A DNA stretch of 64,000 nt, from contig NZ_VSRV01000001.1 in NCBI RefSeq assembly GCF_008122525.1, positions 1,550,001 through 1,614,000 on the forward strand. The letters are read 5' to 3'. The DNA comes from Marinomonas sp. IMCC 4694. GTDB lineage: Bacteria; Pseudomonadota; Gammaproteobacteria; Pseudomonadales; Marinomonadaceae. The notes below the pieces were generated by a model that was given only the letters and a program-made list of their open reading frames with translations, did no database searches and was not told the origin of the DNA. A program made the position numbers and the translations under genes. The first letter of the stretch is position 1; the number at the start of each line of letters is the position of its first letter. This document shows positions 1-9,535 of this stretch, in pieces.

Positions 1-460
1 CTGCCTGATAGTTGGCAATCAATGAGACGGCATTCATTGCCGCCACGAACTCAGGCCGACAGTCTGGATAGATGTGATGGTCACCTGAATGGGCACCATA
101 ATAGACCTTGCTTGCTTCCAGATTGACCGCATAGGCAATCGCCATAGAGAGCAATATCATGTTTCGATTTGGCACAACGGTAGACTTCATGTTGTTGTCT
201 TGATAATGGCCCTCTGGGATGTCTGCTTCACCGGTTAATGATGAGTTGGCCATCAGGCTATTGATCGCAGTAATATCAACTACTTTATGTGAAACACCCA
301 AATCACGGCACACTTGTGCCGCTACCACTAATTCTTTGCTGTGCTTTTGACCATAGTTAAAGGAAATGGCATGCACTTCTAGGCCTTCTTTTATAGCCGT
401 ATTGAGCACGGTGAAAGAGTCCATCCCTCCGGAATACACAACAATGGCTTTTTCTGACAT
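1..460 (-). CDS. queC: 7-cyano-7-deazaguanine synthase QueC (3' end outside window)
   Basis: QueC makes preQ0 from carboxy-deazaguanine, ammonia and ATP in the cytoplasm, for queuosine tRNA modification. The ATG at 460-458 opens a protein beginning MSEKAIVVYSGGMDSFTVLN. The SGGMDS stretch is the PP-loop ATP-pyrophosphatase motif of the family. Further in are NYGQKH, VPNRNM and GAHSGDHHIYPDCRPEF, all typical of QueC. An AGGAG ribosome site lies 10 bases upstream of the start. Roughly the last third, with the zinc-binding cysteines, is beyond the left edge. The later pathway enzyme QueF is encoded at 28758-29573. Identification is firm; completeness of the C-terminus cannot be judged. Confidence 0.95.
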   Translation of the reverse strand, partial: MSEKAIVVYSGGMDSFTVLNTAIKEGLEVHAISFNYGQKHSKELVVAAQVCRDLGVSHKVVDITAINSLMANSSLTGEADIPEGHYQDNNMKSTVVPNRNMILLSMAIAYAVNLEASKVYYGAHSGDHHIYPDCRPEFVAAMNAVSLIANYQA

Positions 461-526
461 GAGAATTTTCTACTCCTTAATGTTTTGCTTTTGTGTTGCA
501 AAAGCCTGTTTAATAATGTGTTTGTC

Positions 527-554
527 AGTATAACAGAGTCCGTCTTTTAGCAAA
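527..554 (-). promoter_or_regulatory. candidate sigma70 promoter of queC
   Basis: On the minus strand, TTTGCT (554-549) and TATACT (532-527) are separated by 16 bases and lie about 70 bases before the queC start. The leader contains a 7-bp stem, GCTTTTG/CAAAAGC (487-505), just before the ribosome site. This is a match by eye to the -35/-10 consensus only. Confidence 0.4.
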
Positions 555-632
555 GGCGCGATCAGGCGAAGTAAAATTGCATGTTGGCGCGCATTAGCGC
601 TATAAACAGCAGATTAAAATAAGAGAAAGTTT

Positions 633-1343
633 ATGACGATACTTCAACACATGCGGCGCGGTGCCGTTGCCTCCATTCCGATGATCATTGGCGGCGTGCC
701 TTTTGGGCTCCTGTTTGGGTCTTTAGCATCCAGCTATGGCTTAAGCCCATGGTTTGCCGTTGCCATGTCAGCGATTGTTTTTGCTGGCTCTGCACAATTT
801 GTGGCCCTTGGATTAATTGCCTTACAAGCGCCAATTTGGGTGATAGTCTCAACGACGTTTATTGTTAATCTGCGCCATCTTTTGTACGCGGCAGACATGG
901 TGAAATATGTGAAACATTTACCCATGCCGGTGCGTATCGTGATGGGTTTTGGGTTGGTTGATGAAACCTACGCTGCGCTTCGCCCTATGTATGGCGCAGG
1001 GCTTGTTGACGAGGAAACCGGTCATAAAGTCTATTTAGGGTCTTTTCTTGCTTTTTATATAATGTGGAATACGACAACGGTTCTAGGCGTTTTGTCAGGG
1101 GAGTTGATCCCCGGAATGAGTGAATGGGGGCTTGAGTTTGCTATGGTCGCCACTTTCATTGGCATTATTACCCCGTATTTAAAAACCACACCTTTTTGGT
1201 TGTGCATGCTCAGTGCCGGTGTTTCCTCGCTTATTTTGGTGGATTTGCCGAATAACCTTGGCTTATTGGTGTCGGCCGTGATCGGCGTGACAATGGGTAT
1301 TTTTGCCGATCAAAAAAGTAATGTGACGAGGGCAAGCGCATGA
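633..1343 (+). CDS. azlC: AzlC family branched-chain amino acid exporter, large subunit
   Basis: 236-residue inner-membrane protein of the AzlC (LIV-E) family. With AzlD it exports branched-chain amino acids or their analogues. The family signature is visible near the N-terminus (GVPFGLLFGSLASSYGLSP, then FAGSAQFVALGL), followed by NLRHLLYAADM and several hydrophobic helices. A purine-rich AAGAGAAAG lies before the ATG. Its end overlaps azlD by four bases (ATGA), so the two are surely translated together. It is transcribed away from queC across 172 bases. The substrate is inferred from the family and has not been shown for this protein. Confidence 0.9.
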   Translation: MTILQHMRRGAVASIPMIIGGVPFGLLFGSLASSYGLSPWFAVAMSAIVFAGSAQFVALGLIALQAPIWVIVSTTFIVNLRHLLYAADMVKYVKHLPMPVRIVMGFGLVDETYAALRPMYGAGLVDEETGHKVYLGSFLAFYIMWNTTTVLGVLSGELIPGMSEWGLEFAMVATFIGIITPYLKTTPFWLCMLSAGVSSLILVDLPNNLGLLVSAVIGVTMGIFADQKSNVTRASA

Positions 1344-1669
1344 ATACTCTGGATGCAATACTGATCATAATGGGCATGTTTGTCGTGACCTTTGGTGTGA
1401 GGTTTGTTTTGTTTGCCCGTGCGCATAAAGTCATTATGCCTGTGTTTGTGGAAAAAGCGCTAAAGTACGTACCGGTGGCTGTGTTGACCGCCATTATTAC
1501 ACCAATGATTTTTGTTCGGGGTGATCAGCTTGTGCTCTCTGTGTTTAATCCTTGGTTACTCGGTGCCTTGGCGGCGTTTGCTGTTGGGGTTTGGCGACAA
1601 CATCAGTTACTGACTATATTGGTGGGTGTGATGGTTTTCTTTGCGGCGAAATACGCTTTTTCTCTGTAA
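1340..1669 (+). CDS. azlD: AzlD family small subunit of branched-chain amino acid exporter
   Basis: 109-residue membrane protein with about four hydrophobic segments and the AzlD-type stretch TFGVRFVLF, then a KYVPVAVLTAII region. AzlD is the obligate small partner of AzlC. The ATG overlaps the azlC stop codon in ATGA, indicating translational coupling. No clear terminator follows, and 146 bases separate it from glnS. Length is normal for the family. Confidence 0.88.
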   Translation: MNTLDAILIIMGMFVVTFGVRFVLFARAHKVIMPVFVEKALKYVPVAVLTAIITPMIFVRGDQLVLSVFNPWLLGALAAFAVGVWRQHQLLTILVGVMVFFAAKYAFSL

Positions 1670-1815
1670 AACGGTGAAAAGAGTTTCGGCTCAATATCCA
1701 ATAGAAACTTAAATACGATATACTTATCCACTAATGTAATAGTATTTTCAGATCGCTTTTCATTGTTCGATCATTTTCCATTGTCAGACCACATTTATCG
1801 GGACTTACATCAACC

Positions 1816-3489
1816 ATGTCAGAAACGTCAAAACCAGGTAATTTCATTACTCAAATCATTGATAAAGATAACGAATCAGGCAAACACGGCGGCAAGGTGC
1901 TGACCCGTTTTCCACCTGAGCCAAATGGCTACCTACACATTGGACATGCAAAATCTATTTGTCTCAATTTCGGCTTGGGGCAGCGTTTTAACGGTCAGTG
2001 TAACCTTCGTTTTGACGATACCAACCCTGAAAAAGAGAGCGTTGAATACATTGAATCAATAAAGCGCGACGTTGAATGGTTGGGCTTTGAATGGAAAGGC
2101 GAGCCAAAATTTGCCTCCGATTACTTTGACCAACTGTTTGATTTTGCGGTTCAGCTTATCAAGGCTGACAAAGCCTATGCTTGCGAATTGAACGCTGAGC
2201 AGATGAGAGAATACCGCGGCACATTAAAAGAGCCCGGTAAAAATAGCCCATTTCGCGCCCGTAGCGTAGAGGAAAACTTGGCTGTTTTCATGGACATGAA
2301 AAACGGCAAATACAAGGATGGCGAGGTAGTACTGCGCGCTAAAATTGATATGGCGAGCCCTAATATCAATATGCGTGATCCTATTATTTATCGCGTTCGT
2401 CACGTGCATCATCATCAAACTGGGGACAAGTGGTGTGTGTACCCAATGTACGACTTTACCCACTGCTTATCGGATGCGATTGAACAAATCACGCATTCTG
2501 TATGCACACTTGAGTTTCAGGACCATCGACCATTGTACGATTGGGTACTTGATACACTGGGCACCTTCCATCCTCAGCAAATTGAATTTGCTCGTTTAAA
2601 TTTAAATTATACGGTGACCAGTAAGCGCAAACTCAAACAGCTGGTGGATGAAAAACACGTCTATGGTTGGGATGATCCGCGTATGCCGACCATCTCAGGA
2701 CTGCGTCGTCGTGGGTACACCGCGTTGTCTATACGTAATTTTTGTGATCGCATAGGCGTCACCAAATCGGACAGCGTCGTTGACGTTGGCATGTTAGAGC
2801 ATGCGATACGAGAAGATTTGGACGCCAGTGCTGGTCGCGCCATGGTTGTGCTTAATCCCATTAAAGTCACCTTGACCAATTATCCAGACGACAAAGAAGA
2901 AATCTTTGTGCTCGGTAATCACCCAAAAAATGAAGAGGCAGGTACACGTGAAGTACCCTTTAGCAAACATCTTTATATTGATGCGGCGGATTTCGCTGAA
3001 GTACCACCGCGTAAATGGAAGCGTTTGACTCTAGAAGGCGCTGTGCGCCTGCGGGGGGGGTATGTTATCACTTGTGATGAGGCGATTAAAAACGAAGCGG
3101 GTGAGGTTGTAGAGCTTTTATGCCGCTACGATGAACAGACCCTTGGTGTTAACCCCGAAGGTTATAAGCCAAAAGGCGTCATTCATTGGGTGAGTGCTCA
3201 GCACGCCGTCAACGCTATCGTCAATTTGTACGATCGCTTATTTGTTAATGAAGCGCCAGATGCCAATTATGAAGATAAATCATTTTTAGATTTTATTAAC
3301 AGCGACTCCTTGACTGTTTTGACTGATGCCAAAGCGGAACCTTCATTGTTGACCTCTGAAAAGGGTCAAGGCTTTCAGTTTGAGCGGGAAGGGTACTTCT
3401 GCCGTGATCTTAAAGAAGATGGTGTGGTGTTTAACCGCACTGTGACGTTACGAGATTCATGGGCAAAAATTGAAGCAAAAGGAAACTAA
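1816..3489 (+). CDS. glnS: glutamine--tRNA ligase
   Basis: Class I aminoacyl-tRNA synthetase that charges tRNA-Gln with glutamine in the cytoplasm. The 557 residues match the usual bacterial length of about 550-560. HIGH is at residues 41-44 within PPEPNGYLHIGHAKS. The second signature, VTSKRKL (KMSKS equivalent), is near residue 270, followed by WDDPRMPTISGLRRRGY. The C-terminal anticodon-binding beta-barrels are complete. An unbroken run of eight G (3053-3060) lies in the C-terminal half and keeps the frame. The cysS ribosome site lies inside the last codons, so glnS and cysS are probably cotranscribed. Confidence 0.98.
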   Translation: MSETSKPGNFITQIIDKDNESGKHGGKVLTRFPPEPNGYLHIGHAKSICLNFGLGQRFNGQCNLRFDDTNPEKESVEYIESIKRDVEWLGFEWKGEPKFASDYFDQLFDFAVQLIKADKAYACELNAEQMREYRGTLKEPGKNSPFRARSVEENLAVFMDMKNGKYKDGEVVLRAKIDMASPNINMRDPIIYRVRHVHHHQTGDKWCVYPMYDFTHCLSDAIEQITHSVCTLEFQDHRPLYDWVLDTLGTFHPQQIEFARLNLNYTVTSKRKLKQLVDEKHVYGWDDPRMPTISGLRRRGYTALSIRNFCDRIGVTKSDSVVDVGMLEHAIREDLDASAGRAMVVLNPIKVTLTNYPDDKEEIFVLGNHPKNEEAGTREVPFSKHLYIDAADFAEVPPRKWKRLTLEGAVRLRGGYVITCDEAIKNEAGEVVELLCRYDEQTLGVNPEGYKPKGVIHWVSAQHAVNAIVNLYDRLFVNEAPDANYEDKSFLDFINSDSLTVLTDAKAEPSLLTSEKGQGFQFEREGYFCRDLKEDGVVFNRTVTLRDSWAKIEAKGN

Positions 3490-3493
3490 CTAC

Positions 3494-4876
3494 ATGTTAA
3501 AAATTTACAATACTTTGAGCGGCAAGAAAGAAATTTTCAAACCGATTGAGGAAGGTAAGGTTGGCATGTACGTGTGTGGCAATACCGTATATGACTTTTG
3601 TCATATTGGGCATGCCCGCGCGATGATTTCCTTCGACATCATTTCTCGCTTTATTCGTCATTTAGGTTATGAATTGAACTACGTCAGAAACATTACTGAT
3701 GTGGACGATAAGATCATTAAGCGCGCTGAAGAAAACAACGAATCCACGCAATCGTTGACCGAACGTATGATCGCGGCGCAACGAGAAGACGAATTGCGCC
3801 TTGGCAATAAAATGCCAGATCGCGAGCCAAAAGCCACAGAGTTTATGCAAGAAATCATCGGCATGATTCAAGTGTTGATCGAGAAAGGTTTTGCCTACCA
3901 AGGAACGTCTGGAGATGTGTACTATCGAACCACTAAGTTTGAAGGGTACGGTAAATTAAACAATCGTAAACTTGATGACATGTTGGCCGGTGCGCGTATC
4001 GACGTGGAAGTGGCCAAAGAGCATCCAGCGGATTTTGTGTTGTGGAAGCAAACAAAAACAGGCGAGGTATCATGGTCTTCTCCTTGGGGCGACGGTCGCC
4101 CTGGTTGGCACATTGAGTGTTCCGCCATGTCGACAAATTGCCTCGGCAGTCACTTTGATATCCATGGCGGCGGTCCTGATCTCAAATTTCCACATCACGA
4201 GAATGAAATTGCGCAGTCTGAAGCTGCGACTGGTAAAGACTACGTGAATTATTGGATGCATTGTGGCGCGGTTCGAGTCAACAATGAAAAAATGTCCAAA
4301 TCCTTGGGTAATTTTTTTACCGTACGCGACGTGTTGGCGAAGTTTAACCCCGAGGTTGTGCGGTATTTAATGGTTTCTAGCCAATACCGCAGCGCGATTG
4401 ATTATTCGGATCAAAGTCTGCATGACGCTAAGGTAGCATTAGAGCGTTTATACACCGCGCTTCGTGATCAAGCTGTAGCTGACACCTATACTCCAACGGA
4501 TTACACCCAGCGTTTTGAAGACGCAATGAACGACGATTTCAACACAGCAGTGGCTGTGTCTGTGTTGTTTGAGTTAGTTCGAGAGTTAAATAAAGCTAAG
4601 ACAGAAGCGCCAGAAAAGGCCACCCTGTTGGCGGCAGAGCTTGCCGCTCTAGCCGAATTGCTGGGGTTGCTTTACCAAGACCCTGAGTATTTTATGCAGA
4701 ATGGCACCGTGTCAGAAGGGTTAAATGATGCCGATATTCAAGGTCTTATTGAGGAAAGAGCGCAGGCTCGCAAAGATAAAAACTTTGCTCGTGGTGACGA
4801 AATTCGAGATGAACTATTGAGCCAAGGTATTGAATTGTTGGACAGTCGCGAAGGCACGACTTGGACAAGAAGCTAG
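3494..4876 (+). CDS. cysS: cysteine--tRNA ligase
   Basis: Class I synthetase charging tRNA-Cys. I chose the ATG at 3494, giving MLKIYNTLSGKK and 460 residues, because CysS proteins start this way and AAAGGA precedes it; an in-frame ATG at 3470 lies inside glnS. Zinc ligand Cys28 (YVCGNTVYDFCHIGHARA) carries the HIGH-like motif. WHIECSAMS and HGGGPDLKFPHHENE hold the other zinc ligands, and KMSKSLGNFF is the second signature. A strong terminator follows at 4896-4925. Confidence 0.98.
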   Translation: MLKIYNTLSGKKEIFKPIEEGKVGMYVCGNTVYDFCHIGHARAMISFDIISRFIRHLGYELNYVRNITDVDDKIIKRAEENNESTQSLTERMIAAQREDELRLGNKMPDREPKATEFMQEIIGMIQVLIEKGFAYQGTSGDVYYRTTKFEGYGKLNNRKLDDMLAGARIDVEVAKEHPADFVLWKQTKTGEVSWSSPWGDGRPGWHIECSAMSTNCLGSHFDIHGGGPDLKFPHHENEIAQSEAATGKDYVNYWMHCGAVRVNNEKMSKSLGNFFTVRDVLAKFNPEVVRYLMVSSQYRSAIDYSDQSLHDAKVALERLYTALRDQAVADTYTPTDYTQRFEDAMNDDFNTAVAVSVLFELVRELNKAKTEAPEKATLLAAELAALAELLGLLYQDPEYFMQNGTVSEGLNDADIQGLIEERAQARKDKNFARGDEIRDELLSQGIELLDSREGTTWTRS

Positions 4877-4895
4877 TAACTCAAGGTTAAAAATG

Positions 4896-4925
4896 AAAAG
4901 GCGATGTTTGCATCGCCTTTTCTAT
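4896..4925. terminator. bidirectional terminator between cysS and uspA
   Basis: AAAAGGCGATG (4896-4906) pairs perfectly with CATCGCCTTTT (4911-4921) around a TTTG loop, followed by T-rich sequence. An A-run on the left arm makes it usable for the minus-strand usp gene as well. It lies 20 bases after the cysS stop. Confidence 0.85.
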
Positions 4926-4939
4926 TAAGAGGTTAATCC

Positions 4940-5374
4940 TCAATCTTTTGTTACTTTGACAGCCAGTACATCGCATGGGGCACCATGAAGTACGCCGTTA
5001 GCTGTCGATCCCAGCAGCAGAGCCAAACCGTGTCGACCGTGACTTCCTACGACGATGAGGTCGACTCTTTTTTCTTCAGCGATGCGATGAATTTCGCTTT
5101 CAATGCCGCCTTGAGTGATGCAGCTTTCTTTTACGGGAACCGCTAATTGAGCTTCCAACATCGAAATACGTTCTTTCGCGGTGTCTTGAAGTTGCGCTTG
5201 AATGTCAGTGATATCAATTGGAACGTCACCACCGTAGGCATAATTGAGCGATTCAATAACATGAAGAATAGTGAGTTCGGCGCCGGTGGCTTGGCACAGT
5301 GCAACCGCTTTATTAGCAACCTTGATACTTTCATCGGTTAGATCAACAGCAAGTAGAATTCTACTGTACATCAT
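4940..5374 (-). CDS. universal stress protein UspA family
   Basis: 144-residue single-domain Usp protein, normally a soluble ATP-binding dimer induced by stress or growth arrest. It starts MMYSRILLAVDLTDES and carries the nucleotide-binding loop near the C-terminus, VVGSHGRHGLALLLGSTANGVL (G-x2-G-x9-G-S/T type), then a final VLAVKV strand. GGAGG stands seven bases before the first of two adjacent ATG codons. It converges with cysS over a shared terminator. The exact stress role cannot be read from sequence. Confidence 0.9.
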   Translation of the reverse strand: MMYSRILLAVDLTDESIKVANKAVALCQATGAELTILHVIESLNYAYGGDVPIDITDIQAQLQDTAKERISMLEAQLAVPVKESCITQGGIESEIHRIAEEKRVDLIVVGSHGRHGLALLLGSTANGVLHGAPCDVLAVKVTKD

Positions 5375-5437
5375 AAAATACCTCCAAATTTGGCTCGATT
5401 AACTTATTATAAATTAAAACTAGAGAAACATTGAACT

Positions 5438-5917
5438 ATGACCGCTCTGATTGTTATTTTTATTACTCTGTCTTTAATGGGGTCCGCGCTATGGATTATG
5501 CCTCCTAAAAAAGAGCGACAGCGTATGGCATTACGTTTACATGCCCGTTCATTGGGACTTCACGTTCAGCTTACATCAATTGACCTTCCTGACAAGTGGG
5601 ATAAGTCAATGATTAAGCAAAAAACGGTGGCTTATTCTGCTTATCGCCCTAAGCCCCTAGGGAGCATAGCGAAGCCTATATTTATACTGCCTTATGAAGT
5701 GTGGAAATACCATCAGGTAAAAGAAGGGTGGTGGTCGAATGCCCCCTTAGTTTTGAGTGATTTAGACCAGGGTACTCTTGATCAATATGGGGGGGTGTTA
5801 TTGGCAGTGAAAATCACCTCTGAAGGCGTGGCGATTTACTGGGATGAAGCAGGCGACGATGACGCCTTAGAGACCTTATCTGGCTTTATTTTTTCGTTGC
5901 TCGACCTACCTTGTTGA
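5438..5917 (+). CDS. membrane-anchored protein of unknown function
   Basis: 159 residues, not assigned to a named family. The first 20 residues are hydrophobic (TALIVIFITLSLMGSALWIM), then PPKKERQRMALRLHARSLGL, a basic stretch indicating a single N-terminal membrane anchor with a cytoplasmic body. The remainder is tryptophan-rich (VWKYHQVKEGWWSN) and acidic at the end (DEAGDDDALETL). A G7 run at 5789-5795 is in frame. It converges with the next gene, which is also membrane-anchored. I do not recognise a catalytic motif. Confidence 0.75.
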   Translation: MTALIVIFITLSLMGSALWIMPPKKERQRMALRLHARSLGLHVQLTSIDLPDKWDKSMIKQKTVAYSAYRPKPLGSIAKPIFILPYEVWKYHQVKEGWWSNAPLVLSDLDQGTLDQYGGVLLAVKITSEGVAIYWDEAGDDDALETLSGFIFSLLDLPC

Positions 5918-5961
5918 TCCATTATGGGCCGCATTTGCCTTTTAATGGAGCCTGTGAGCGT

Positions 5962-6717
5962 TTACTGCGAGCCTTTCTTAAGATCTAGATTTTGAATCAA
6001 TTCGGTCAGTGCCTCTTCGGGATTATCACTGTCTTGTATGGCGGCAATAGAGGGTGAGAGTATTTGTTTCATACGATTGGCGACGAAGTCCTTTAGAATT
6101 TTTTTCTCAGGACGCTCTAAAGCATCTGATTTGATATGAGATAATATGACGCCGTAAAGGGTTTGAGCGACGCGCAAATCACCGCCTTGAAAGTTTTTAT
6201 TGGCTTGCACCATTTGTCGGTTGAGTTGAATCCACAGATTTAACCAACGCAAATATTCATAACAAGCTTGGTAATGAGTGTTGCTTATTCGCCCTTTACG
6301 GCGCAGATAGAGTAGCATTTTGGCCAGTTTGGTTAAGCGCTCTTTGTAGTTGGTTTTTTCTTGAAAACTAAAAGTATCAGGTTCTGGGTTAAATGTATGT
6401 GGCTCGATATTGCGGCCTTCTTCGGCAGTGGTAATGCGGATTTCAATCTTTTCTGGGTCATCTGAATATTGCAGAAGTTCCCTGAGTGTGTCTAGATAGA
6501 AGTCATACAAAACATCCGTCGCAATGGTGTCGGTATTGATGTCTCTTAGCCCACGAATATGTTGCTCAACACGATCGGCTCGATTGGAGAGTTGCAATTG
6601 TTTTACACGTCGTTGAGTGTATTCTTTTTCTTTTTGATGGGCGCGTGATCCAACAACAACAGAGAGCAGCACAATGATGATCAGAAAGGCGATGGTTAAA
6701 ATTTGGAGCGTGGCCAT
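5962..6717 (-). CDS. membrane-anchored coiled-coil protein of unknown function
   Basis: 251 residues from the ATG at 6717, chosen because AGGA sits six bases upstream; the frame stays open to an ATG at 6792. A hydrophobic segment (TLQILTIAFLIIIVLLSVVVG) is followed by a highly charged helix (HQKEKEYTQRRVKQLQLSNRADRVEQH), typical of a membrane-tethered coiled coil. The rest is helical with many Leu, Tyr and Arg and ends LIQNLDLKKGSQ. No enzymatic motif is visible. It is divergent from topA with 190 bases between. Function is unknown. Confidence 0.75.
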   Translation of the reverse strand: MATLQILTIAFLIIIVLLSVVVGSRAHQKEKEYTQRRVKQLQLSNRADRVEQHIRGLRDINTDTIATDVLYDFYLDTLRELLQYSDDPEKIEIRITTAEEGRNIEPHTFNPEPDTFSFQEKTNYKERLTKLAKMLLYLRRKGRISNTHYQACYEYLRWLNLWIQLNRQMVQANKNFQGGDLRVAQTLYGVILSHIKSDALERPEKKILKDFVANRMKQILSPSIAAIQDSDNPEEALTELIQNLDLKKGSQ

Positions 6718-6907
6718 GATTGTCCTAAACAAACGAATCCAGTATGTTAAATAAGAAATACTCAGTACAGCAAGACTTAATGTGTGAAACAATACAGGGA
6801 TCGCTTGTTATATAAAAGGTGTTTGCTTAATATCAGCGCCCCTAGAGATGAAACTTCGTGCAACGTGGATTTGCAGACCTACTTTATTAAAAGGCTTACA
6901 CAGTTCA

Positions 6908-9535
6908 ATGGGAAAATCACTGGTTATCGTGGAATCGCCTGCTAAGGCGAAAACCATCAACAAATACCTGGGCAATGACTTCATTGTTAAATCGAGTGTA
7001 GGACACATTCGAGACTTGCCAACAGGTAAAACAGCCACCTCGACGCCTCAAGAGCGTGCGAAACAAGCCGCTTTGACGCGAAAAATGAGCCCGGAAGAGA
7101 AGCTCGTATACAGAAGCAATAAATCTCGCCAGCAACTGATTTCCAGAATGGGCGTCGATCCAGAAAATAATTGGAAAGCGCATTATGAAATTCTACCAGG
7201 CAAAGAAAAGGTCGTTGATGAGCTTAAACGCCTAGCTAAAAACGCCGACACCATTTACCTCGCAACGGATTTGGATAGAGAGGGTGAGGCCATTGCGTGG
7301 CACCTTCGCGAAGCCATTGGCGGTGATGATAGCCGCTACAAACGCGTCGTTTTTAACGAAATCACTAAAAAAGCCATTAAAGCGGCGTTCGAAACCCCGT
7401 CAGAACTGGATATGGATCGAGTTAATGCTCAGCAAGCGCGTCGTTTTTTAGATCGTATTGTTGGTTTTATGGTATCGCCTTTATTGTGGGCAAAAGTCGC
7501 TCGTGGTTTATCAGCGGGTCGCGTTCAATCTGTTGCGGTGCGCTTAATCGTAGAGCGTGAAAAAGAAATTCGTGCGTTTGTTCCCGACGAGTTCTGGGAA
7601 TTAGATGCTCTTTTAGCAACGCCTTCAAAAGATGTTATTAAATTTGAAGTAGCCAAATATCAAGAAAAAGAGTATCGACCGGTCAATCAAGCACAGTCAG
7701 ATAAGCATGTTGCTCGCTTGGAAAATGCCAGCTATTTGGTGAGCAGTCGTGAAGATAAGCCGACAAGCAGCAAGCCGTCGGCGCCCTTTATTACGTCCAC
7801 ATTGCAGCAGGCCGCTAGCACACGGCTGGGTTATGGCGTTAAGAAAACCATGATGCTGGCCCAGCGCTTGTACGAGGGTGGTTACATAACTTACATGCGT
7901 ACGGATTCCACCAATCTAAGTGTGGATGCTGTGGAGGCATTAAGAAGCTACATCCTGTCTCAATTTGGTGATAAGTATCTGCCAGAAGAGCCTATTCGAT
8001 ACAGCAGCAAGGAAGGTGCCCAAGAAGCACATGAAGCGATTCGCCCTTCTGATGTAACCGTTCGAGTAGACGACTTATTAGGGATGGAAAAAGACGCTCA
8101 TCGCTTATATGACCTCATTCGTAGCCAATTCATGGCATGTCAAATGACGCCTGCGCAATACACCTCAACAACCATCACTGTAACCAGTGGCGATTATGAG
8201 TGTAAGGCGAGAGGTCGCATTTTACGCTTTGATGGTTATACGCGTGCCATGCAGACGGTGGTAAAAAAAGGAGAAGATAATATTTTGCCTGATGTAGAAA
8301 AGGGCGAATATTTATCTCTTCAAGAGCTGCTACCTGAGCAGCATTTTACTAAGCCTATTGCGCGTTTTGGTGAAGCAAGCCTTGTGAAAGAACTGGAAAA
8401 AAGAGGCATAGGTCGTCCTTCTACTTACGCCTCTATTATTTCAACCATTCAAGATCGGGGTTACGTGCGTGTTGAAAATCGGCGTTTTTATGCTGAAAAG
8501 ATGGGTGATATTGTCACCGAGCGCTTGGTTGATAGTTTTAATGCGCTGATGAATTTTAGTTTTACAGCACAGATGGAAGAGCAGCTAGATCATATTGCTG
8601 AAGGTGATAAGGACTGGATTAAAACCCTAAACGCTTTTTATAAAGATTTTAGTTCGGTTCTAGCCAAAGCAGAGTCCGTCGAGGACGGTATGATGCTTAA
8701 TGAACCGACGCCAACGGACATAGAATGTCCAACCTGCTCGCGTCCTATGCAAATTCGCACCGCCAGTACCGGTGTGTTTATGTCTTGTTCTGGTTATGCG
8801 TTGCCACCAAAAGAACGTTGTAAGGCAACAATTAACTTAATTCGCGGAGACGAAGCAATAGCGGTTGACGATGAAGAGGGTGAGTCTAAAGCTCTGATCA
8901 ATAAGCATCGCTGCAAAATCTGCGGCTCAGCGATGGACAGTTACTTGATGGATGAGCATCGCAAACTGCATGTCTGTGGTAACAATCCAGCTTGTTCTGG
9001 TTATGAAGTGGAAAATGGCGTCTTTAAAATCAAGGGCTACGACGGTCCTGTGCTTGAGTGTGACAAGTGTACTTCTGAGATGCAGCTTAAAACCGGGCGA
9101 TTCGGTAAGTATTTTGGCTGCACCAATGAAGCGTGCAAAAACACGCGTAAACTGCTGAAAAGCGGTGAAGCTGCGCCACCAAAAATGGACCCTGTTCCAA
9201 TGCCGGATCTTGCTTGTCAAAAAGTAGAAGACCATTATGTTCTCAGAGATGGTGCGACGGGCTTATTTTTAGCGGCCAGTCAGTTTCCACGTAAGCGTGA
9301 AACGCGCGCGCCTTTGGTTGAAGAGCTGCTGCCTTATATGGATCAAATCGATCCAAAGTACCATTTCTTTAAAAAAGCGCCAAAGAAAGACGCAGAAGGT
9401 CGCCCTGCTATTATTCGTTACAGCCGAAAAACCAAAGAGCAATATGTAATGAGTGAAGAAGAAGGCAAGCCAACGGGTTGGAAGGCTTTTTATGTTGGAT
9501 CAAAGTGGGTGATTGAGGAAGGTAAGAAAAAATGA
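6908..9535 (+). CDS. topA: DNA topoisomerase I
   Basis: Type IA topoisomerase that relaxes negative supercoils. The chosen start (ATG 6908, MGKSLVIVESPAKAKT) gives 875 residues and puts the TOPRIM strand with its catalytic Glu at the usual place; the frame is open 20 codons further. ATDLDREGEAIAWHL is the TOPRIM acidic motif. The active-site tyrosine is Tyr329 in YITYMRTDS. Three C-terminal four-cysteine zinc ribbons can be read (CPTC, CKIC and CDKC pairs with later cysteines), then a basic tail. The ribosome site is weak. The stop overlaps the next gene in ATGA. Confidence 0.97.
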   Translation: MGKSLVIVESPAKAKTINKYLGNDFIVKSSVGHIRDLPTGKTATSTPQERAKQAALTRKMSPEEKLVYRSNKSRQQLISRMGVDPENNWKAHYEILPGKEKVVDELKRLAKNADTIYLATDLDREGEAIAWHLREAIGGDDSRYKRVVFNEITKKAIKAAFETPSELDMDRVNAQQARRFLDRIVGFMVSPLLWAKVARGLSAGRVQSVAVRLIVEREKEIRAFVPDEFWELDALLATPSKDVIKFEVAKYQEKEYRPVNQAQSDKHVARLENASYLVSSREDKPTSSKPSAPFITSTLQQAASTRLGYGVKKTMMLAQRLYEGGYITYMRTDSTNLSVDAVEALRSYILSQFGDKYLPEEPIRYSSKEGAQEAHEAIRPSDVTVRVDDLLGMEKDAHRLYDLIRSQFMACQMTPAQYTSTTITVTSGDYECKARGRILRFDGYTRAMQTVVKKGEDNILPDVEKGEYLSLQELLPEQHFTKPIARFGEASLVKELEKRGIGRPSTYASIISTIQDRGYVRVENRRFYAEKMGDIVTERLVDSFNALMNFSFTAQMEEQLDHIAEGDKDWIKTLNAFYKDFSSVLAKAESVEDGMMLNEPTPTDIECPTCSRPMQIRTASTGVFMSCSGYALPPKERCKATINLIRGDEAIAVDDEEGESKALINKHRCKICGSAMDSYLMDEHRKLHVCGNNPACSGYEVENGVFKIKGYDGPVLECDKCTSEMQLKTGRFGKYFGCTNEACKNTRKLLKSGEAAPPKMDPVPMPDLACQKVEDHYVLRDGATGLFLAASQFPRKRETRAPLVEELLPYMDQIDPKYHFFKKAPKKDAEGRPAIIRYSRKTKEQYVMSEEEGKPTGWKAFYVGSKWVIEEGKKK

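Noticed and set aside
461..520. Possible preQ1 riboswitch in the queC leader
   Set aside because: The stem GCTTTTG/CAAAAGC has only a five-base loop and lacks the C-rich loop needed for the preQ1-I pseudoknot; no other aptamer pattern was seen.
3053..3060. G8 in glnS as a frameshift error
   Set aside because: The reading frame is continuous and conserved on both sides, with KRLTLEGAVRL before and VITCDEA after, so the sequence is probably correct.
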